Positions 30,713 through 43,018 of a DNA stretch of 64,000 nt are shown here, in pieces; position 1 is the stretch's first letter, and each line of letters begins with the position of its first letter. Both the position numbers and the translations under genes were made by a program. A model generated the notes under the pieces. It ran no database searches. It saw only the letters and a list, made by a program, of their open reading frames with translations, and had not been told where the DNA came from. The stretch is from Marsupella aquatica (Eukaryota > Marchantiophyta), in NCBI GenBank assembly GCA_973895155.1, contig OZ316898.1:1860001-1924000 (forward strand), in the 5' to 3' direction.

Positions 30713-33700
30713 TTATGGATCCTCTATGAACTTGCTTGGCCATAATACCAAAGAACCTGCAGCATCTCCAAGTGTCTTTTGAGGAGGATCATCATTTGTG
30801 TTTGGAATGGGAAGGACAGCTTTAGGTTTCACTAGTAATGTGACTAACACTACTGAATAACCTGGGGGAATCCTCTTGCCATGGAACGTTGTGGAACCAA
30901 CCTGCACTCTGGCAAATCCTACTCGTGTTCCACTCTCATCAACAGCTAACAAGCCACTTTGTCCCTCAGCATTAGGTGCTTTCCCCACTTCCACCTTAGA
31001 TCTTTCTGCCAGCACTGTTCTTGGAGGTTTGTATGAAACCTTTGACGTGGCTCTGCTCCCACCAGCAGACTTGCTTCGTGTGCGCATGCTTCCTCTCTTC
31101 ACAGTAGTGAAGCTAGGCTCAGTAGGTTCCTCTGTTAGGACTGTCACAGTAGCAGGTTCATCACCTGGGAGTGTCATACCAACTAACTCTTTGGTTGGAT
31201 TTATCTCAACAAGAGGCACACCTGTCATTGAGAATGATACATTCTGCAAATCATTTATCTCTGCAATGGAGTCAAGATCTACATAGCATGAATCTGGCTC
31301 AATGGTATCATTGTCATGCTTGCTGATATCCTCATTTGCCCCAACATTGATATCATCCACTCCCTTGCCAATGTCATCCTCATCCAAACATGGTTGACTG
31401 CCCTCTGTCAAACAAGTTGCTTGTACAGACTGCAACTTTGTTGCCTCTAAATTACAGCGAGTATTTGCCAGGTTCTCATACTTCTTCTCTGTAGCACCTG
31501 TCTTATTCTCTATGGACACAATAACCACAATATATGTTACTGAAAATAACACATTCAACAAACAATGTCAATTCAAACTATACATTTAATAATCATATCT
31601 CACACAGTTGTAAAGGCCTTACCTTCAAGCCTACATGTCGTTGGCATGCCAGAAGAGTGCATCGACTTTGCCACCTCAAGTGGTGATGGTGGAACTCCTG
31701 CAGAATTGGAATCAATTTTATCTCTCACCGACACAACAGCTTCCATTAATGTCTTGAAGTTCACATGGAACAAGTCAGTCAATGAATTCAAACGTTCATT
31801 GATCTCTGGAAGACATGTTTCGACAGCCTTCAAACGACCACTTATCTCTGTAAGTGAAGATCCACCTCCCTACATGACACAGGGGTATAGGTTCAATCAC
31901 TCCATATGAAATGTTGGGCAATATATGCACAATCAATGTTATATACAGTGTACACCTGAAATTCAACGCAGGTCATTCAATTACCAATCAGAACTCATAT
32001 AACTTACATGCTTGGAGGATTCAGATGCACCCTCTTGAGCCCGGGTGTTCACAATTTCAGCCCTCAACTCTTCTTTTGAAGGGCTTTGCCCCAATTGGGC
32101 TTTCTGCACATGCATGGCAAACACAAGTTATCGATCAATATTCAGGGAACGTACACTAAAAAACAAAGTTTACATGTATGGGTTTACACTAAAAAATAGT
32201 ACATAGTGTAGCATAAATTACATAGCTAGGCCATTCATTCTTACCAAACGTTTAGTTGTCGGTGCAGTGCCGGTCCTTCCTGTCAGATTAGGGTTCTGAA
32301 CACTCAACCTGGCCTCGGTCATCTATGAACTCTTCTTTTTTGAAGCATCTGTTACAAAATAAGCTACTAACCTTGCCCACACTTTATCATCACAACTGGC
32401 TGGTGGAGGCATATCTGGCTTCTCCCCACCTTCCTTCCAAGCCTTATGCATTCTCCACCTCTCTTGCTTGATAATTTTACCTGCTGTACTCTCTAGGCAA
32501 CCTATGTCCACGCCATCATCACTGCCCACATAATTCCATTTGGCAGCAACATTTTCACATACAGTCTTCCAATCTTTTGGATGCTGTTTTTTAAAATTAA
32601 TAACACTCACATCTAACCAACGCAATACTTCAGCTTTCAAATCAGCATGCCATCGGTTCTTGCGAGGACACTCAGCATCCACCCATTGTCTCTCATTCAA
32701 CTTTACGTTCCCTTTCTTTGTCACCTCCCCTCGTGCACTGCTCTCGGTAGTACTGGGCGTTGTATTGGCCACCCCTTCATTCACCCTACCTGGGGTTCTG
32801 AAGCCACCTGGGAAAATACAATGCCATTCATGCTTGAGAACTACATATAGCAGAATGGATGACGGCAACATTCAATGCTTCACTTCAAGAAAAATTCTTC
32901 AAACATACATACCTGTAGCTTTGCCTGTAGATGCCTGTGCAGGGACTGCACTCTGAAATTGTTGCGACCCTGGACCACCTGTCCAGCCTAGTACAGGGGC
33001 CGGATGATGTCACTTTCTAGGTATGTGTGTGCAAACATATGTACTGAAAACTAAGTACAAACTGTAGGAAAACAACTGAACATTCACCGACATACCTGTC
33101 CCCCTTCCGTGCTGCATCTGCATAGGGGCATTAGTGAATACTTGAGTCGATGGTTCGACTGTCCAACCTGCACACATACATTTTCTATCATTATACATGT
33201 GCAGAGTCCCCCCCACGTGAATGGACTCCACATATAATGAGTTCTTCCATTGCTGACAAGATCAGACATTACCTGCCCCTCTTCCAACGTTTGTAGGTAC
33301 TGAATTTTGATATCCCTGCCAATTACCTTCACCACCTTCCCAACCTTGTTCATTCCACGACCCACCACCATCCTCCCAACCTGGTTCAACCCATGTCTGT
33401 CCTTGTGGACATTGGAACTGATCATTACTAGCATTTGCCCAATCAGGTTGGGCAGAATCTGCATGCAATGGCAGGTGGACAGAATTTCATGTTGTCTGAA
33501 TCCAATACATCCCAAACAATGTCAAAAATTGATATGCAGTCTGAAATTCAGGAGTGCCATGCCTGCACAAAGAACTGGCATATAGATATATACTCACATC
33601 CCCATGGTTGAGGTGGACGTCCATACCCACGAGATTGTGGGTTTGGACCTGCTCTGCCTCTACCACGGGCATAACCTAGAGCTTGCCCCCTGCCATAGTA

Positions 33701-34503
33701 TTGGGCACCAGCCTGGGATCTACCACTACTACCACCTCGCCAACCTTGATCAGAGGTCAGCCCCCCCTGCTGGTATGGTGCATGCACAGGCTTCGAAGGC
33801 AAAACAGAACTGGCAGGACGCTGCATCACATCACCAACTACAATGTCAGGAACTAAGCAAGGTACATATGTGTAGTACTGAACATATGAAACCTCTAAAC
33901 AAGAGTTTTTAACTCAAAACCTTGTTGGGAAAACTACTTACATGTTTCTTTTGGGGCTGCTCTGCAATGTATTCATCTTCATAACCCCCATCCTCATCCA
34001 TTTCCTCTGGAAAATACTCATCATCTGCATCTTCTTGTCTAGTGTCTGCACCCACCTGTGCAGCATCAATGTCATCTCCACATTCTGCCATTGTAGGTAC
34101 GACCTTCTTGCTCAACTTGTCACTCCGACGCACAGGCCCAGAGATAGTGTTGGTCACCCTTCTTGCGTACTCCTTTTGTTTCTTTGAAAATGCTGTGGCT
34201 CTGCGACATTCCAATATGAGAATACAGTCACAATTTCAGTGCCACATTGAACTATTCATGTCACACAAACTCAGCGGAGGGGTGTAGTTTAGAATCGTTC
34301 CCTTACAATTCAGCCACATCCTTTTCCAGATCCAGTTCTGCGATTTTGGCTTTCACGTATGCTCGTTGTTCCATAGCTTTCCTTTCATACTCACACATCT
34401 CTGTGTCACTCTGTTCCATCCTACTGGACCACAAAAACATGTCATCTATGGTCACCCCGTATAACACAATGCAACCACAATCACCAGGCATCCATCCATA
34501 CAT
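30713..34503 (-). pseudogene. CACTA second gene (TnpA-like, Transposase_24 type), multi-exon
   Basis: Exons on the minus strand include 34214-33942 (ends AAACAT before GTAAGT), a Gly/Arg/Tyr-rich exon around 33829-33600, a Trp/Gly-rich exon around 33468-33275, short Gln-rich exons near 33170 and 32970, and the main exon around 32800-32230. The last holds the plant transposase Transposase_24 signature (WKTVCENVAAKWNYV region, CLESTAGKIIKQERWRMH). A TAG at 32325-32323 interrupts the frame just before MTEARLSVQNPN, which is the expected continuation. Further exons follow at about 32100-32010 (SPSKEELRAEI), 31830-31620 and 31560-30713. Proteins of this kind bind the subterminal repeats. Exact exon ends are approximate. 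Confidence 0.7.
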
Positions 34504-34575
34504 CTGTGTTGCTTCAGAATTACTTTATTACACATCCTTCCCCTCACTAATGTCCATGCAAACAATTCACATTAC

Positions 34576-37500
34576 TCATGGCACAGGCACACTGTTGGCA
34601 TCTGCATCTCTGAATTCGCCTCCTTCAGCAAATGCATCTACCCTTGTCACAGGAATGAAGTCCCCGCTATCATGAACTACAGGCACTTGGTCTGAACGCC
34701 GACCATCAAAGGCACTATGAGAGTGTAAATGAAACTCAAGGTTTGATCCTTCCATCCGACGTTGCCTGGCCTGTTTATGACACACTACACGCCAACCTGG
34801 GGAGTCTTCCACATCCAGGAAGAAAGCTTGCTCCACCTGACTAGGAAACACAAATGGCTCAGACCATTCGGGCAATTTCCCTCTGAAATTGGCCAGCAAG
34901 AAACCGTCGTTGTCTCTCTTCATGGTAGCCCTGTTACCAAGCCAATCCTGCCGCACCCATGAACCTTTCATAAGAATCACAGGACTGGACACTGCCCCAT
35001 AGTCCAGAGCCCATATGTCAACTAATTCTCCCACATATCCCATCTCCATCCAGGCCCTGTCGTGATTGTGGCTCTGTTGCTCAAATACAGTGATGAGCCC
35101 GCAGTCATTCGTCACCCTGTAGGCACTGTCACCATCCTTCACTCGGAAGTGATTCCCATATGCTCTCATCCGTTTGTAAGTCTTCACTTTCAGGCTAGGG
35201 GCATTAGACAGTAGGTAAACATCTGCATCCATGTCTGGGTGGGTCTCGTGATGCTCTCTAATTGCCACTCTGATCCACTCCATGAAACCTGGAAAAGTTG
35301 TTCCTGCAGTGGGATGGGCCGCCTTCAATGACTCATACTCCCTGAACGAACAACCACACAGCATTAGCTTGGGTAAACATGAACAGGCCAAAGGAGAAAA
35401 CCACACGAACACAACATTTAAGCTCATGAACTGGATTATAGCACATGTATGCACTCACTGTATCCAGGGTTCCATCACCACAGTGTTGTGCAATACAAAG
35501 TCATGTGCCAAGTCTCTCATAGATATGGTCAGGTTCTTTGTGGTTGCAGCCCCTTCCAGTACTTCACCTATCACCCCTTCCTCCTCATCAGAATTCCACA
35601 CCCTGGTCTTCACATGCTCATATTGTGCTATGTATTCGGTCAGAAATCCCAGAGTCTCATCCTTGATGTAACCTTTAGCCATGCTTGCTTCAGGTTTGCA
35701 ATATGTTCTCACGTGACCTTTGAGTAGCTTCATGTACCGTTCCAAAGGGTACAACCAACGAGCACTCACAGGCCCAAATTGGTGTAGCTCTTCCACAACA
35801 TGGACAAGTAGGTGGGTCATGACATCAAAAAATGCGGGAGGAAAATAAATCTCCAGGTCACACAGCACCTGAGCGACATCTTCTGTCAGTTGTGGGAAGT
35901 GTGTTTCATCCCAAACCTTCACACAAATACGACGAAACACATCACTGAGTCGCATGATCACAGTACGAACAGGCTTCTGCAACAGGCCCCTCAGGCATAA
36001 AGGCAACACCTGTTGCATCAACATATGGTAGTCATGGCTTTTCATACTACCAAGCTTTCTAGTCATGATATGCTTCTTGAAAGCACTGCCATAGTTTGAA
36101 GGAACCTTCAAAGAACTCAACCTCTGCACAAATAGTTCCCACTCTGTGTCTGTCAGAACATAGGGCGCTTGGTACTTCAAGAGCACATCAGCTCTGTGGG
36201 CATGTGGCCTCAACCAAAGATGGGGTTTCATTCCCCTCTATTCAAGATCCAATCTCACTGAACCAGTGTCTTTCTCTCCACACAAGAATCTGAGTAGACT
36301 CTCACAAATATTCTTTTCAATGTGCATAACATCAATGTTATGTTTGCTTGGCTCAAACTCCTGCATCGTTGCAATGCAAAAGCGTCAGGAAATGCCTCGA
36401 GTTTAGTCTCTCTCTTCGAAATGAATGCACATGCTCTGAACCAAAACATGTATCCCAATTAGCATCAACTCCAAGAGGCTTACCCTCCAGTACTTGAGCT
36501 CCAAGTCCAATATGCTCAGTCTTTTTACACCATATCGCTTTATTGGATCACTCACTCCATCTTCCCTGCCCCCTCGTTTGATATAGTCATCCCTCAGTGC
36601 TCCCCACTGCCTGATCTCCTCTTTGGTCACTCGTGCCGGGGGTCCACGTTGCTCAATCTCATTGCCAAAGTGTGCAATCAGTGCCTGTCTTTCTCTGTAA
36701 GGGTGATCTGCCTTCAGAAAACGACGATGGCCCATGTATATCACTTTCTGCAGGGCTCTGGAGTACTCACTGGTGACATTGCGCCCACAGATAGTACAAG
36801 CACAATATCCTTTTGTTGTTTGGCCTGATATCATCCCATGGGCTGGGTAGTCAGCTATAGTCAGAATGACAATGGCTCTAAGGATGAATGGGTTTAACCT
36901 CCCAAGCCTCTGTAGGACATCATATGTGAGAACTCCTTCCTCCCAAAGCTTTCTCAATTCCTCCACTAGGGGAGCCAGAAACACATCTATGCTGGCAGAT
37001 ACAGCACTGTCTGGCCCTGGTATCAGTAGGACCATCAGAACAAAAAATTGTTTTGTAGTCATCCAAGGAGGAAGGTTATAATTCAAAGTAGTTACAGGCC
37101 AGCACGAAAATTTGTTGTTCTTGTCTCCAAATGGGTTTACCCCATCCAATGACAGCCCAAGTCTGACATTCCTCGGCTCAGCAGCAAATTCGGGATACAT
37201 CTCATCTATGAGTTTCCATTGCCTTGAATCTGCAGCATGTCGTTGTAGCCCATCATCACTTTTCTTGTCAGTTGCCCAAGTCATCATCTCCGAGATGGCA
37301 CGGCTTCTGAACATCCGCTGAAGTCTGGGAATGAGTGGAAAATGACGAAGTACCTTGGCGGGAACCATAGACTTTCCTGAGTTCCGATACCTGTGCTTCC
37401 CACACTTAGGGCATGTCAACGATTCTTTATACTCCTTTCTGAAAAGAACATGCCCATCAGGACAGGCATGGATCGAATCATAGTTCAATCCAAGATTAGA

Positions 37501-38306
37501 TATGCATCTTTTTGCCTCGTACATGTTCTTGGGCAAAATATTACCATCTAGTAGCACAGTTGTTCGCAAGAATGCCAACAACTCAGAAACCAAAACGTTG
37601 GGGACATTTGGTTGCCGCAAATGTTCAGGAACATGATGACAAATCCCAGTTTAGAACATTTGCTACCGGGGTACAAAGACTTCCTGCCTTCCTGTATTTG
37701 CAGGGGAGAGCCAAACATCCCATCATGCCCAGGGGTTTCCTGCCCTATCTCAAACTCATCAAGAGGCTCTTCGACAGGGGGCACACTTGCATCTGCAGCC
37801 GTATCCTCTTCATTGTCCAGCCCATCATGAAATGCATCCAAGTCTTGGAAGATGTCTCTCACCATCTCTTCCACATGAATTCCTTTGTCACGTGGTGCTG
37901 CTTGAGCACCATCCCGTTGGAGAGCTGACAACCCATAGAGACCAGCTACAACATTTTCAAATGCACCAGGCAGAACCTCACTTGCCCGTCTTGCAGCATT
38001 GGCAGCATCAAATTCTAACCTCCACTCCTCGTCGGAAGAATCACCCTCTGCAGGATCATTCCAAACTCGATGTCGTGGATCTCTTCCATGAACCGCGATA
38101 TGCCGCCAAACCTCATTCAGACCCCTGGTACGGGATCCTTGGCAGATTGCACAAGGACATCTCATCCTACTGGCTCCTGAAAGTCTGGTTTGTAACCTTT
38201 CATGCTGCCAAAGCTTATTATCATGGCGTGATATCCTTGTGGGATGATGCAAAGGCAGTGCCTGTGCCCTGGGCTGGGTCTGGGGAGGGTGGTGACCAGG
38301 GTGCAT
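34576..38306 (-). pseudogene. CACTA transposase, Tnp2 type (TnpD-like)
   Basis: The chain reads, on the minus strand, a Transpos_assoc zinc region (CPCAICQGSRTRGLNEVWRH, 38306-37630), the Tnp2 catalytic region (37620-36484, with CPDGHVLF, CPKCGKHRYR, LGLSLDGVNPFGD, GMISGQTTKGYCACTICGR), a second Tnp2 exon (from 36360; HNIDVMHIEKN), DUF4218 (to 35459; GPVSARWLYPLERYM) and DUF4216 (35341-34576; GSWVRQDWLGN). Two GT-AG introns are clear: 36483-36361 and 35458-35342. The frame shifts by one base near 37625, and TAG at 36240-36238 stops it just before RGMKPHLWL. It cannot make a full transposase without repair or readthrough. Confidence 0.88.
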
Positions 38307-38739
38307 TGTAACAGGCTGGGAGCTCTGCAGTCATGGACAGCAGTGAACAAGGATGCCTAATGGTGGTATTTGTGTTCCATATATCCCTGACTGTATCTGC
38401 CAAAAGAGTTAACATAACGTGTACTAAATTCTCACAAACCCTAAACCACCCCAAAAGAAAAAAACAGGTTCGCAAGTAGTGTACCTATTGTCAAGTGAAT
38501 GACACAAAATTCCTAAATGTTGGAGGGTGTCACCACCTCCTCCGCTGTCCTCAAATGTACCGCCTCTGCATGTACGTTTACAGTGACACCCCCAGGCAGC
38601 AGGAAACAACAATCCGCCAACAGTAAAATAAGCCCAACTGCCACCAACCATAACAAGGTACATTAGTTCAAAGATCACATTTATTTCAATGATCTGATTT
38701 ATACAAAAAAACTTGTGTCCAAACTGATGCTACTACTCC

Positions 38740-39495
38740 TCACTCTGATTCAGAATCGCTAATGACCCATTCCTCACTTGTTGTCTCATAGTCCTCTCTG
38801 TAAGGATCCTGACCCTTCCGTGGCCAGGCCTCAAAAAGATCATAGTCCATTGGGTTTTGACGCTTCCCAGCTGCTACTGATTCCACAAGCCAAGCATATG
38901 AAACCACAAACACATTATGGGACATGACATAAAAGCGAATGTCTCCCTTCCCAAACTTGCGGCAGGCTTTGGGATATGACTTAGTAATGACATGAGTGGT
39001 GTCCTTTGTTATATTCTCCTCCACTGTCCCACCTAGGTCAAGCACTGTGGACTTGTACACTTTGCACTTAACCTCTCCAATTCCCGCCTCCACAAATACC
39101 ATGCTCAGCCCTTTCAGAATGGGGGTTGGTTGCTTCGTCTCCTCAACCAACATACTCTTCAGCCTTGTAGAGCTCTGTCCTTTGTTGAGTACAGGTCCAT
39201 ATTGGAGATCAACAAGCCGTGCCTTTGCTTCCCAGACTTCTTGTTCAGCCCAAGCTGATGCAGTAGCTTCTTCATCCTCCCACAACTCATATTGCTCAGT
39301 ATCCTGTACAATCTTATGTGCTATGGAATCTGTGATCCAAGAGGCCTCAACTACTTTTAGGCCTTGCTTAGTAATTGCAGAATTCATGTAGGACCATGAC
39401 CACTTCTTTATCACTGATAGCCATGTCCCTGCAACAACATGTGTAGTCTCTGGAGTGATGTCCTGAACTACAATCGTTTCTGTACAGTTGGCCAA
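38740..39495 (-). CDS. BRCT-domain-like protein carried by the CACTA element
   Basis: The 251-codon open frame begins with a TTG in the conservative reading; codons in the same phase continue upstream to about 39560, so an exon border or earlier start lies there. It contains two BRCT-like parts: THVVAG with VVEASWITDSIA (about residues 15-60), and a fuller one with LDLGGTVEENITKDTTHVI and VVSYAWLVESVAAGKR (about 125-225). The tail is acidic. BRCT domains bind phosphopeptides or DNA ends in DNA repair and checkpoint proteins. This is not a known CACTA gene, so I infer capture from a host gene or recruitment for transposition. It lies head-to-tail with the transposase on the same strand, and its frame is open. 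Confidence 0.65.
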   Translation of the reverse strand: MANCTETIVVQDITPETTHVVAGTWLSVIKKWSWSYMNSAITKQGLKVVEASWITDSIAHKIVQDTEQYELWEDEEATASAWAEQEVWEAKARLVDLQYGPVLNKGQSSTRLKSMLVEETKQPTPILKGLSMVFVEAGIGEVKCKVYKSTVLDLGGTVEENITKDTTHVITKSYPKACRKFGKGDIRFYVMSHNVFVVSYAWLVESVAAGKRQNPMDYDLFEAWPRKGQDPYREDYETTSEEWVISDSESE

Positions 39496-39716
39496 TGCAC
39501 TTTGGTCAACCCATGCTGGCCATGGACCAAAATCGCTCTGACCCCTGTAAACACTGCTGGGTGGTCACACTTTCTACGTTTACCAGGCTCCATGTACACA
39601 CACTCTACGTGATGACAGTGAATTTTGGAAGAATGGGTTCACCTGACAATACAAGGACAACAAAATTCCTGCTTTTTGAGTTGATCTGGCCCACTGGTGC
39701 TCAGGTCCGATTTTGA

Positions 39717-40185
39717 TAGGTACAAGGGATATGTGAACAATACGTACTAGGCACCTGCACGGATGCAGGACATTGTTTGAATATATACTACAAAATCCAT
39801 ATCCGTGGTGAAATGAAGTGCAACCAACTTGTCATGGCACATACATATTTTGTTGTAAAGGAGGATACATTCAATGACAAACTTATAGGGCAATTTGATT
39901 AATTGCATGCCTGATAATTTATACGCTTACAACTTAGAAGTCCTGTTTTAATTTAGCAGTCTGATGAAAGTGTTTATGAAAATGACCACTCAGCCTAAAT
40001 ACTTCCAAGAAGGCTTGTAAGGATAAGTTTGTATAGGCATGTACCCAGCCACTGACGCCAGAGCACAAGATAAGTGCTGCCTATATAAACTCGCCTACCC
40101 AACTCCTTTTCAAAATTGGAATCTCTGCAATCTCAAAAAATAGTACATCCACATCAGGTGCACTGTGCATGTACAATGTTCAGCT
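39717..40185. other. spacer between the BRCT-like and PHD genes
   Basis: No coding region is recognised. It would hold the 3' UTR of the PHD gene and perhaps the promoter of the BRCT-like gene; no motif stands out. Confidence 0.4.
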
Positions 40186-40866
40186 TCACAGCCAAGATAT
40201 GTGATCTCTCACAGGAGTGCGCGAGGTAGGATCAATGGCATGGCGATGACAATAAAATATCCATCGATCAACACCATGTGCAGAGTGATCATAGATTTCT
40301 CTGTCACAAGCATAACCCTCTGCTTGATGATCTTTCAGGCAATGATAGTGCCACATAGTGGGACACCTAGCACAGTGGACTATGTCAGTCCAGTAGTCAT
40401 CATCATGCTCACCACATGCCTTGCACCTATGAAGTGGGCAAGCTGTGGCATGAGCAGGCAAACACTCAAAACAGAAAAATCTCACACAAAAACGGTCTGG
40501 ACATTTCCTAACATTTGCTGCAGCATCAACAGAGCCCTCATAGGACCCCAACTTCCCACACTGTGCACACTTAGCCTGCTTCTCCAAACAATCAGTGCAC
40601 ATCCAGTCTCCCTAGTGTGTTGACGGGAGGCCCACCCCTGGACAGTTGTTTTCTGCAGCAAGGTCAGACTCCGGGTTGAGGTGGAAATGCCTCATGCAAG
40701 GGCCCTCACAAATGACCAGGCCCCCACCATCGTCACAAATGGCACAACAATGAGCTGCCTTCTGGAAAATCTGACTTGCAGAGAAGTTAGTAGCATCTGC
40801 CCCAAGTACACCTGTGTTTCTCACCTCTGTCACACGCTTTTTGGCTTGAATTTTAGGCCGTGCCAT
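40186..40866 (-). pseudogene. EDM2-like multiple PHD-finger protein, one in-frame stop
   Basis: From ATG at 40866 the frame encodes a PHD finger (CCAICDDGGGLVICEGPCMR, then HFHLNPES), TAG at 40614-40612, and in the same frame CTDCLEKQAKCAQCGKLG, an FCVRFFCFECLP part, HRCKACGEH, VHCARCPTMWHYHC and a C-terminus FYCHRHAID...TPVRDH. The arrangement of linked zinc fingers ending in a YC-x2-H-x-ID...TPVRDH motif is that of plant EDM2, a nuclear protein that regulates heterochromatic, transposon-containing introns. The stop could be read as a former CAG. Here the finger region stands alone, without the rest of EDM2 (about 1,300 residues). It is most simply a captured host fragment; whether it still acts cannot be seen. 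Confidence 0.75.
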
Positions 40867-40878
40867 GCCTGCGCATGA

Positions 40879-41021
40879 GATAGACTCTACAATTTAGCAG
40901 ACTGCACAGAAAGTAAAATATATTTAGCATTTAAGGTACAAAGGCATTTAGATAGACTCTACAATTTAGCAGACTGCACAGAAAGTAAAATATATTTAGC
41001 ATTTAAGGTACAAAGGCATTT
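40879..41021. repeat. 72-bp tandem duplication
   Basis: Two essentially identical copies beginning GATAGACTCTACAATTTAGC start at 40879 and 40951. They lie immediately upstream of the PHD gene start codon (40866), in its presumed leader or promoter. Confidence 0.95.
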
Positions 41022-43018
41022 GCTACTGCAATGAATTGGAATGGCCACACAAGGATGCAGAGCACACATACTTTTGGTATGTTGAGCCCACACACAAAAC
41101 TGATCCCCTAATACAATTTCTCCACCAACACCTCAATTTTAATTGTGGCTATGATTCACCAAAGGAGATCTGCAACAACATTTCATGCATTTGAATCACA
41201 TACAATAGTCGTGACATGTAAAACAGGCATTCTTCGAAGAGGATTGGTATGAAGCAGTGTCATAAGGGTTGAAATTTATACATCCTAAATAGGTTATGAT
41301 AGTGGCTGAGACAAATAAGTGAGGCATAAATCATTTTGCATATTATCACATGGCCCATTAATTCATTCAACGTTGCAATGTTCACCAGGTTAAAGCAGTC
41401 ATGAAAGCAGTCTTTCAATAGAGACTTTTATGCGAGTTTGCTAGCCTCTTAAATTAGGATATTTTGCTTAGTGCAGGCATAATAGGATATAAGTTATGTA
41501 CTGTTGACCCTAAACCCTGGACCCAAAATTGCTCATACATCAAAATTTTAAGTAAATATCCTCTGTGTTGAAGTCAGAGTGTTAAGCTATAGGTCAATGG
41601 TATCTGGTCTGTGCATGCGGTGTGACAAGTGGTCCTCTAGAGCATGTGATCCAAACATGTGTAGACACCAAAGTCACCGGTGGTGGGGTCTGGGAGGGCA
41701 GGACAAGTGACATCACCAGGCACACTGCAGGATGGCGAGTGGTTCCAGATGATACATTGTGCTCTGTGCAAAAATCGGCATCCAAGAGAACGGTCATCCA
41801 ATTATGGGCCAGAAGCCCTACAGGCAGGACAGTCATATTGGCAACTGTGTACACACCCTTGGCACCTAATTTGTGGCGGGTCATGTACAAGAGACACAAA
41901 TACCAAGGATGTCGGGAAGGGTACTGAAGCAGGTAGAGGCCGGCTGTAGTTGTTCCTGGAAACAACAGGGTACTCAAAGTACCATGCAGACTAGGCTGGA
42001 AGGATCCCAAGTCTGACATACTCAAGGCGCAACATCTCTGCCTTGCGTGCAAGTCGCACATGTTCAGCGTTGCGGGTCCTCACCATAAGTGTTGCTTTCG
42101 TTGTGATGTCCTCTGTTCACGTCCTTTGATGAGCAAGGTGAGCAGGAGGTCGACTTGCCTCGCCAACAGCAACCACCTAAACTAATCAGTTCCCACTCAT
42201 TGTCTTGGTTCCAACTACAGGTCATAGTATACACATAGCATGAAACGTGCATAGTACATATTTGATTCTGAGTTTATGAGTTTCCTAAGACAAAGAGCTT
42301 GGTGATAAACCCATATTCTCGACGGACATGTATATCAATCATATTAAACTCCTGTTTTTTCATCCAGAAAGACCGAAAGTCTCACCTTGCAGGTTGCAGC
42401 AGAGAGAAAATTCACTGGTTGTCGTGTTGTGCAAGTGAACCTCCACTGATGCCCCGGTGTAGCCCCTCAGATGCAGGTGACACTTACCAACTCCCAAGTT
42501 GCCTGGTCTAACAGAAAATGCTTATATCTTCAGAACTTTATAGAGCAAGTACATGATCACATACTTCTGGATCTATTCATATTTGGAACTCTTGCCAACT
42601 ACAACTCCCATTATGCACAAGCTCACATCAACAGAGAAAGATACAGAATGCATACTTACTATGGCTCTAAGCACCTTCACTACCTTGTTGAACCCAGTCC
42701 TGAAGTCTTTTCAACGTGTTTGTTGTGCTGTCTCCTTTGGCACCCAACACCTTAGTCCTTGATGTAACAGAATGCGATTTTACAAGTTAGATGCTTTGGA
42801 ACCTTCTATGGTCTTAGCTGAATTGATGTCATCGTAAGTGGTGAAAGACAAGGAAGACGAAAGCTGGTTGAAGAGCTGTGGACAACACACTAGCATGAAG
42901 TGCTTCAACCAATCCACTGCCAAACGGAACTTTTACACAGTCACATTCTTTTAGTAAACAAAAACTCAGTCAAACTTCAGAATCAAAGTACAGACTCTGA
43001 AGGACCAAAGGAGGATGT
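41022..43018. other. CACTA interior, no gene recognised
   Basis: Open frames on both strands around 41594-42061 overlap each other and show no recognised domain; the plus-strand frame has several Cys and His but no regular zinc pattern. I find nothing else to support. Confidence 0.4.

Noticed and set aside
41594-42061. 155-codon minus frame and overlapping plus frames
   Set aside because: Mutually overlapping, no recognised domain, no splice-consistent extension.
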